The notes under the pieces: model-generated
What the model was told of the DNA's origin: nothing
What the model saw: the letters and a program-made list of their open reading frames with translations, nothing else
Database searches by the model: none
Assembly: GCF_039542055.1 (NCBI RefSeq)
Contig: NZ_BAABHK010000005.1
Span: forward strand, 186,001 to 250,000
Direction of reading: 5' to 3'
Origin: Actinoallomurus vinaceus
GTDB lineage: Bacteria; Actinomycetota; Actinomycetes; Streptosporangiales; Streptosporangiaceae
Length of the DNA: 64,000 bases
Translations under genes and position numbers: made by a program
In this document: positions 59,366 through 64,000 of the stretch, piece after piece
Layout: each line of letters opens with the position of its first letter
Numbering within the stretch: position 1 is the first letter of the stretch

Positions 59366-59422
59366 CCGCCCTCATTGGTGAAGGCGCCTCTCCGGGCGCC
59401 GCCACCGTGAGGGAGGATCGTC

Positions 59423-60604
59423 ATGACAACCCGGATCGTCGTACTCGGTGCCGGATACGCGGGACTGCCGGCCGCGCGGCGGCTCATCAACAGGCTCGGC
59501 GACGCCGCCGACGTGACCGTGGTGAGCGCGTCGCCGTCGTTCGTCGAACGGCCGCGCCTGCACCAGACCGCCACCGGACAGCGGCTCCGCGAGCTGCCCC
59601 TGGCCGGCCTGGTCGGCGGGCCTCGGGGCGGGAGCCTGATCGTCGGCCGGATCGGCGACATCGATCTCGCCGGCCGCCGGGTCCGCGTCCAGGCGCGGGA
59701 CGGCGAGCGCACGCTCGGTTACGACGTCCTGGTGTACGCGCTCGGCAGCACCGTCGACGTACGCGCCGTGCCGGGCGTCGCCGCTCACGCGCACACCCTC
59801 TCCGGCGCCGGGTCCGCGGAACGCCTGAGCGGGGCGCTGGCGACCGCGTCACCCGGCTCCACCGTCGCGGTGTGCGGCGGCGGGCTGTGCGGCATCGAGA
59901 TGGCGGCGGAGCTGGCCGAGTCCCGTCCCGACCTGCGGGTGCTCCTCGCCTCCCGGACCGAGCCCGGGGCGTGGCAGGCCCCGAGGGCACGGCGGTACCT
60001 GCGCCGGGCCTTCGACCGGCTCGGCGTCGAGGTCCTCGCCGGCGCCGAGGTCAGGGAGGTCGCCGAGGACGCGCTCGTGCTGGCCGGGGACCGGCGAGTC
60101 CCGTACGACCTGTGCGTGTGGGCCGGCGGCTTCACCGTGCCGTCCCTGGCCAGGGACGCCGGGCTCGCCGTGGACGACCAGGGACGGATCGTGGTCGACG
60201 AGACGCTGCGGTCCGTGTCCCACCCGGAGGTGTACGCCATCGGCGACGCCGCCGCCGTCCCCGGCCCCTGGGGTGCGGCGCTGGCGTACGGCTGCCGGAC
60301 CGGAAGCTTCACCGCGCCATGCGCCGCGGACGCGATCGCCGACCGCCTGGCCGGGAGGACGCCGCGTTCGTTCCGGTTCCGCTACTTCCACGAGTGCGTC
60401 AGCCTCGGCCGCCGCGACGCCTTCATCCAGTTCCTGCACGCCGACCAGACGCCGAGCCGATGGGTGCTGACGGGCAGGCTCGCGGTCTGGTACAAGAACA
60501 TCGTGCTCGATTCCGCGAAGGTGGTGTTCCGGCACCCCGGCCCCTACACGCCGCGCCGCCGACCGGCCGCCCGGCCCGCCGAGCCTGCCCCGCTGGCGTC
60601 CTGA
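59423..60604 (+). CDS. NAD(P)/FAD-dependent oxidoreductase (NDH-2-like)
   Basis: 393 residues. The FAD-binding motif is IVVLGAGYAGLPAARRL, the NAD-binding motif is VAVCGGGLCGIEMAAEL, and the second FAD motif is VYAIGDAAA. Length and the C-terminal FRYFHECVSLGRRDAFIQF segment fit the type II NADH dehydrogenase-like group, here without an obvious membrane helix. GGGAGG lies six bases before ATG 59423. It is the oxidoreductase partner normally found next to ECF41 sigma factors and may be the target of that sigma factor; the stop TGA overlaps the sigma gene start by one base. Confidence 0.9.
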   Translation: MTTRIVVLGAGYAGLPAARRLINRLGDAADVTVVSASPSFVERPRLHQTATGQRLRELPLAGLVGGPRGGSLIVGRIGDIDLAGRRVRVQARDGERTLGYDVLVYALGSTVDVRAVPGVAAHAHTLSGAGSAERLSGALATASPGSTVAVCGGGLCGIEMAAELAESRPDLRVLLASRTEPGAWQAPRARRYLRRAFDRLGVEVLAGAEVREVAEDALVLAGDRRVPYDLCVWAGGFTVPSLARDAGLAVDDQGRIVVDETLRSVSHPEVYAIGDAAAVPGPWGAALAYGCRTGSFTAPCAADAIADRLAGRTPRSFRFRYFHECVSLGRRDAFIQFLHADQTPSRWVLTGRLAVWYKNIVLDSAKVVFRHPGPYTPRRRPAARPAEPAPLAS

Positions 60605-61491
60605 TGCCGGAAGGGCCGACGTCCGGCGACGACGTCTTCGAGGGGAATCGGACGCTGCTGTTCTCGGTGGCGTACCGCATGCTCGGCAGCGTCGCCGCGG
60701 CGGAGGACACGCTTCAGGAGGCATGGCTCCGCTGGAGCCGCGTCGACCGGTCCACGGTCACCGAGCCCCGCGCCTACCTGGTCAAACTCACAACCCGGGC
60801 GGCCATCGACCGGCTGCGCCGCGAGAAGGCCGCCCGCGAGGTGTACGTCGGCACCTGGCTGCCCGAGCCCCTGCTCACCGCCCCGGACGTGGCCGAGGAG
60901 GCCGCGCTCGCCGACTCGGTGTCCATGGCGATGCTCGTCGTGCTGGAGACCCTGTCGCCGCTGGAGCGCTCGGTGTTCGTCCTGCGGGAGGCGTTCGGCT
61001 TCGACCACGCGGAGATCGCCCGCGTTCTGGACCGTTCGGAGGAGTCGGTACGGCAGCTCGCGCACCGGGCCCGTCGCCACGTCGAGGCGCGCCGGCCGCG
61101 CTTCGAATCCGACCGTCAGGTGCGCCGGAGGGCCACCGAGCGATTCCTGGAGGCGGCCGTCGGCGGTGACCTGAACGCCCTCATGGAGGTCCTCGCCCCC
61201 GAGGTGACGCTCTGGTCGGACGGCGGCGGCAAGGTACGCGCGCCGCGTCGCCCGATCGAGGGAGCGGACAAGGTCGCCCGATTCTTCGCGGCGGTCGCGG
61301 GGGACGCGCCGCCGGGATCCGCGTTCCGCCTCGTCGAGGTGAACGGTGGGCCGGCGATCCTCGTGCACCTTGCCGGCGTTCCCATCACGGTGGCCACCGT
61401 CGACGTCGACCCCGACGGCCGGGGGATCAGCGCGATCCACCTGATCGCCGCCCCGGAGAAGCTCGCGGCGGTCACCCCGGACACCACCTGA
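60604..61491 (+). CDS. ECF41-type sigma factor (SigJ-like) with SnoaL-like C-terminal domain
   Basis: 295 residues. Region 2 (LLFSVAYRMLGSVAAAEDTLQEAWLRW) and region 4 (LETLSPLERSVFVLREAFGFDHAEIARVL) are followed by a C-terminal SnoaL/NTF2-like domain (~180-290). The ECF41 hallmarks are the YVGTWLPEP linker and the DGGGK motif in LWSDGGGKVRAPRRP. In this group the C-terminal domain itself modulates sigma activity in place of an anti-sigma factor. Its ATG overlaps the stop of the oxidoreductase gene (TGATG), so both are co-expressed. The signal is unknown. Confidence 0.94.
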   Translation: MPEGPTSGDDVFEGNRTLLFSVAYRMLGSVAAAEDTLQEAWLRWSRVDRSTVTEPRAYLVKLTTRAAIDRLRREKAAREVYVGTWLPEPLLTAPDVAEEAALADSVSMAMLVVLETLSPLERSVFVLREAFGFDHAEIARVLDRSEESVRQLAHRARRHVEARRPRFESDRQVRRRATERFLEAAVGGDLNALMEVLAPEVTLWSDGGGKVRAPRRPIEGADKVARFFAAVAGDAPPGSAFRLVEVNGGPAILVHLAGVPITVATVDVDPDGRGISAIHLIAAPEKLAAVTPDTT

Positions 61492-61497
61492 TCCGCA

Positions 61498-62352
61498 TCA
61501 TCCCCGGGGACGGGAGCGGCGCTCGACGTACATCCGGCCGACGATCGATCCGAGCTGGATGACCACTCCCATGGCCACCAGCCAGGACAAGATGATCATG
61601 ATGACGCCGATGGGGCCGTAGCTCCGTTCGTTCGCGACGATCGCCGCGGAGAAGAAGTGGGCGGAGAACAACCCCAACCCCATCCAGCACACGGCCGTGG
61701 CCAGGGCGGCGGGGAAGAGGGCGCGCCAGCTCACCGCGCCCCTGAGCAGCACCTTCATGCTCCCCCACCAGAAGAGCGTCGCCAGAGCGAGGCCGAACAG
61801 GCCCTGCAGCACAGGCCCGCCGGCCGGGCCGAGCGTTCGGCCGGCCGTGGCCTGGACGATGCCGTACGCGACCAGCGCCGCGAGCCAGGAGAGCTGGGCG
61901 GCGATATCCCGCCACCCCCGGCCGGGGACGTCGAAGACCCGCTCGTACCACCGCTGGAGGGTGGCGGCGACCGCCAGGGCCCCGACGACCAGGAGGCAGG
62001 CGCTCGCGATCGTCAGCGTCCCGGCGCCCGGGCCGGCCTTGAAGAGGTCCGCGACGTCCTGCGCCGCCTGCCGGTTCAACCCCAGCCAGCCCGCGACCAC
62101 CGCCGCGGCGTCACGCCCGGCCGCGGCGGTGACGACGATGAGGAAGGGGAAGAAGCACAGGATCGCGAGCGCGGCCAGCTGGAAGGAGTTGCCGTAGAAG
62201 TCGACCGCGTTCAGCCGGCTCCACAGCCTGCCCGGCTCACCCGTCCTGAGGCGTTGAACGGCGTTCCGGCCCCATCGCCCCAGGCCCGAGAGCCGCGCGC
62301 GCACGCGCCCCCGCCCGCCGCGCGGACCGACCGGCATCCTCCGGCCCGCCAT
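61498..62352 (-). CDS. YihY/BrkB-family membrane protein
   Basis: 284 residues with six membrane helices (AALAILCFFPFLIVVTAAAG, ASACLLVVGALAVAATLQRWYERVF, AALVAYGIVQATAG, LFGLALATLFWWGSMKVLL, WRALFPAALATAVCWMGLGLF, GVIMIILSWLVAMGVVIQLGSIVG). The basic N-terminal region (RRMPVGPRGGRGRVRARLSG) is cytoplasmic. The family was once called ribonuclease BN but is a transporter-like membrane protein of unknown activity. It is convergent with the sigma gene; the two stops are six bases apart. Confidence 0.92.
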   Translation of the reverse strand: MAGRRMPVGPRGGRGRVRARLSGLGRWGRNAVQRLRTGEPGRLWSRLNAVDFYGNSFQLAALAILCFFPFLIVVTAAAGRDAAAVVAGWLGLNRQAAQDVADLFKAGPGAGTLTIASACLLVVGALAVAATLQRWYERVFDVPGRGWRDIAAQLSWLAALVAYGIVQATAGRTLGPAGGPVLQGLFGLALATLFWWGSMKVLLRGAVSWRALFPAALATAVCWMGLGLFSAHFFSAAIVANERSYGPIGVIMIILSWLVAMGVVIQLGSIVGRMYVERRSRPRG

Positions 62353-62425
62353 GTACGCCAGTCTAAGAGGGTGTTCCGGCGGCGGCTGAGGGGTTTGTCG
62401 CTGGCTGGAGTATGCCGGTGACGCG

Positions 62426-64000
62426 TCAGTTGAGGGATTCAGCGGCGGCGAGTGCTTGTGCGGCGCTGTGGTGGTCGCCGTGCGCCCGGAAGCCTTCTAC
62501 GGCGATGGCGAGCGCTCTGTCGGCTTCGTCGAGCCTTCCGGCAGCCCGGAGGGTTCGGCCGAGGTGGAGGCGAGCGATGGCTTCGCTGTGCGCCGAGCCG
62601 CGCGTCTGGGCGAGGTGGAGGGCGTCATGGTGGTGGATGAGGGCGGTGTTGTGGTCGCCGAGGCGGCTGTGGGCGGTGCCGAGGAGGTAGAGCGCCATGG
62701 CCGTGAGATCCTCGTCGTTGTTGTCGCGGGCCAGGCTGAGCCCGGTCCGGAGGTGGTGGAGCGCGGTATCGGGCCGGTTGAGGTGGAGGTACTGTTCGCC
62801 GGCGTAGTTGTGGGCCATGGTCATCTGGACCGGCACGTTGGCGGTCCGCCCGAGCGCGATGGCCTGCTCGAGGGTGGTGACGGCCGCGTCGTGGTCGCCG
62901 GAGCGGCCATGCAGGGTGCCGAGCAGGATGAGGCTGCTGACTTCTCCGGGGCGATCACCGGTCGCGCGGGCCTGCTCGAGGGTGATGGACAGGAGCCGAC
63001 ATGCGGTGGCCCGCTCGCCGCGGTGGATCGCGATACGAGCCCGGACGCGCTGGGCTGTCGCCTGGGCCCAGCCTTCGGTGACCTGCTCAACGGCGGCCGC
63101 GCAGCGCGACAGATCGTCCCAGCGGCCGGAAAGGACGAGCGGACGCTGAAGGAGCTCCAAGAGCTCTGCGGCAAGGGCGGCATCCAGTTCGGGGGTGGAG
63201 GTCACGAGCATGATCGCGGCGATCAGGTTGTCCTGCTCGACGTCGGGGACCGCCTCGCCCGTCTGCTCGGCGCGGGAGGATTCGGCTGTGCGGCCGGTTC
63301 CCTGGGGCACTGCGTCGGGCCGGGGGTGCGGGACCTGCCCGGCGAGGCCGGTGAGGGAGGCGCGGACGGCGCGGGTGAGGGACCGGCGACGCACATCGGC
63401 GGAGTCTTCGCGGAGCGCCTGCTCTTTGGCGAAGCTGCGGAGTAGGTCGTGGAAGCCGTAGCGGTCTGGTGCCGGGTTGGTCGCTAGGTGGGCATCGAGC
63501 AGTTGGTCCAAGAGTTGCTCGGCGTCCGAGGCGGGCACGTTGAGCAGAGCGGCCGCCGTGTGGAGTGAGGAGGCCGGATAGTCGAGCAGCGCGAGCAGCC
63601 GGAACGCTTGTGCGGCTGCGGGTCCAAGCCCGCGATAGCTGAGCATGAGGCTGGCGCGCACATCGAGGTCTTCGACGTGGAGCTCGTCCATCCGGCGGTG
63701 CTTGTCGGCCAGCCGGTCGGCCAGGTGCCGCACCGACCATGCCGGTCGGGAGGCGAGCTTGGCACCGGCGATCCGCACCGCAAGAGGTAGCCGGCCGCAG
63801 TTGGTGATCACGTCCGCGACGGCAGTGTCGTCACCCGCCACCCGCCCGTGGCCTGCGGTGGCCGCGAACAGGGCGGTGGCTTCCAGCTCGCTCATGGGCA
63901 GCAGGTCGAGCCTGGTCGCGCCTACCAGGCCGGTCAGTTGGGCGCGGCTGGTGACCAGCGCGGCGCTCGGACCTCCGCCGGGTAGCAGCGACCGTACCTG
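62426..64000 (-). CDS. AfsR-like NB-ARC/TPR regulator, C-terminal part (5' end outside the window)
   Basis: 525 codons are visible, with the frame open to the window edge. The first visible residues QVRSLLPGGG, then ALVTSRAQLTGLVGATRLDLLPM and EATALF belong to the NB-ARC ATPase (sensor region and winged-helix start), continuing CGRLPLAVRIAGAKL and YRGLGPAAAQAFRLLALLDYP. About 280 C-terminal residues form TPR repeats (TALHHLRTGLSLARDNND, TALIHHHDALHLAQTRGS). In full AfsR/SARP-type regulators an N-terminal DNA-binding domain precedes NB-ARC; it would lie beyond 64000, so the regulator class (SARP, LuxR or NB-ARC alone) cannot be fixed. Confidence 0.88.
   Translation of the reverse strand, partial: QVRSLLPGGGPSAALVTSRAQLTGLVGATRLDLLPMSELEATALFAATAGHGRVAGDDTAVADVITNCGRLPLAVRIAGAKLASRPAWSVRHLADRLADKHRRMDELHVEDLDVRASLMLSYRGLGPAAAQAFRLLALLDYPASSLHTAAALLNVPASDAEQLLDQLLDAHLATNPAPDRYGFHDLLRSFAKEQALREDSADVRRRSLTRAVRASLTGLAGQVPHPRPDAVPQGTGRTAESSRAEQTGEAVPDVEQDNLIAAIMLVTSTPELDAALAAELLELLQRPLVLSGRWDDLSRCAAAVEQVTEGWAQATAQRVRARIAIHRGERATACRLLSITLEQARATGDRPGEVSSLILLGTLHGRSGDHDAAVTTLEQAIALGRTANVPVQMTMAHNYAGEQYLHLNRPDTALHHLRTGLSLARDNNDEDLTAMALYLLGTAHSRLGDHNTALIHHHDALHLAQTRGSAHSEAIARLHLGRTLRAAGRLDEADRALAIAVEGFRAHGDHHSAAQALAAAESLN

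Overview
The window is very GC-rich, with frequent GTG starts, GGAGG-type ribosome binding sites, LacI/ROK-style control of secreted glycosidases, an AfsR-like regulator, ECF sigma factors and a sugar ABC transporter that lacks its own ATPase. All of this points to a chromosomal segment of a filamentous actinomycete. A Streptosporangiales/Thermomonosporaceae-type genome is my best guess, but only a guess. I see no tRNA, rRNA, CRISPR array, integrase or complete insertion sequence.

Layout. 1-9 kb: end of a secreted GH5 cellulase, a divergent HxlR regulator/NmrA-type reductase pair, an unusual membrane-anchored ECF sigma factor, a pentapeptide-repeat protein, a very large PcfJ-like protein and an AlkB homologue. 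9-15.4 kb: phosphoglucomutase, pirin and a secreted GH2 enzyme, followed by a duplicated scrap of the pirin 3' end. 15.4-24.9 kb: a KhtSTU-like cation/proton antiporter operon, a hemerythrin protein, a WecA/MraY-type sugar-phosphate transferase, a methyltransferase with a PIG-L deacetylase, and two overlapping CNNM/CorC-type membrane proteins. 25.2-36.3 kb: an alpha-glucoside/maltodextrin island (LacI repressor, binding protein, two permeases, GH13 alpha-glucosidase, secreted six-hairpin glycosidase, glycogen-debranching-type enzyme). 36.4-43.3 kb: a secreted beta-lactamase-fold serine hydrolase, a GT2 glycosyltransferase, a frameshifted HEAT-like protein and a small graveyard of gene fragments.

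43.5-52.6 kb is the most striking region. A minus-strand run encodes LarE, a fatty-acyl-reductase-like SDR fused to a HAD phosphatase, a zinc alcohol dehydrogenase, a divergent LarA (DUF2088) homologue and a PlsC-type acyltransferase; LarB and LarC are encoded divergently. LarB, LarC and LarE together make the nickel-pincer nucleotide (NPN), so the locus carries a complete cofactor pathway beside a LarA-like protein that keeps the NPN lysine and nickel histidine but appears to lack one catalytic histidine and the carboxylate-binding arginine of lactate racemase. I infer a nickel-pincer enzyme working on a lipid or lipid-alcohol substrate; I know of no description of such a pathway.

52.8-64 kb: a DUF5937-type ArsR regulator, an RHH-VOC-small ORF-MFS operon behind three GCTAGC boxes, an Rrf2-controlled MFS exporter with a shared operator, a DUF2332 protein, an oxidoreductase/ECF41 sigma pair, a YihY/BrkB membrane protein and the C-terminal part of an AfsR-like NB-ARC/TPR regulator that runs off the end.

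A theme across the window is short tandem or dispersed duplication at gene edges: ribosome-binding leaders repeated in tandem (29.6, 34.2 and 51.3 kb), a larC tail repeated three times (52.6 kb), and duplicated 3' ends of the pirin and serine-hydrolase genes lying several kilobases downstream.
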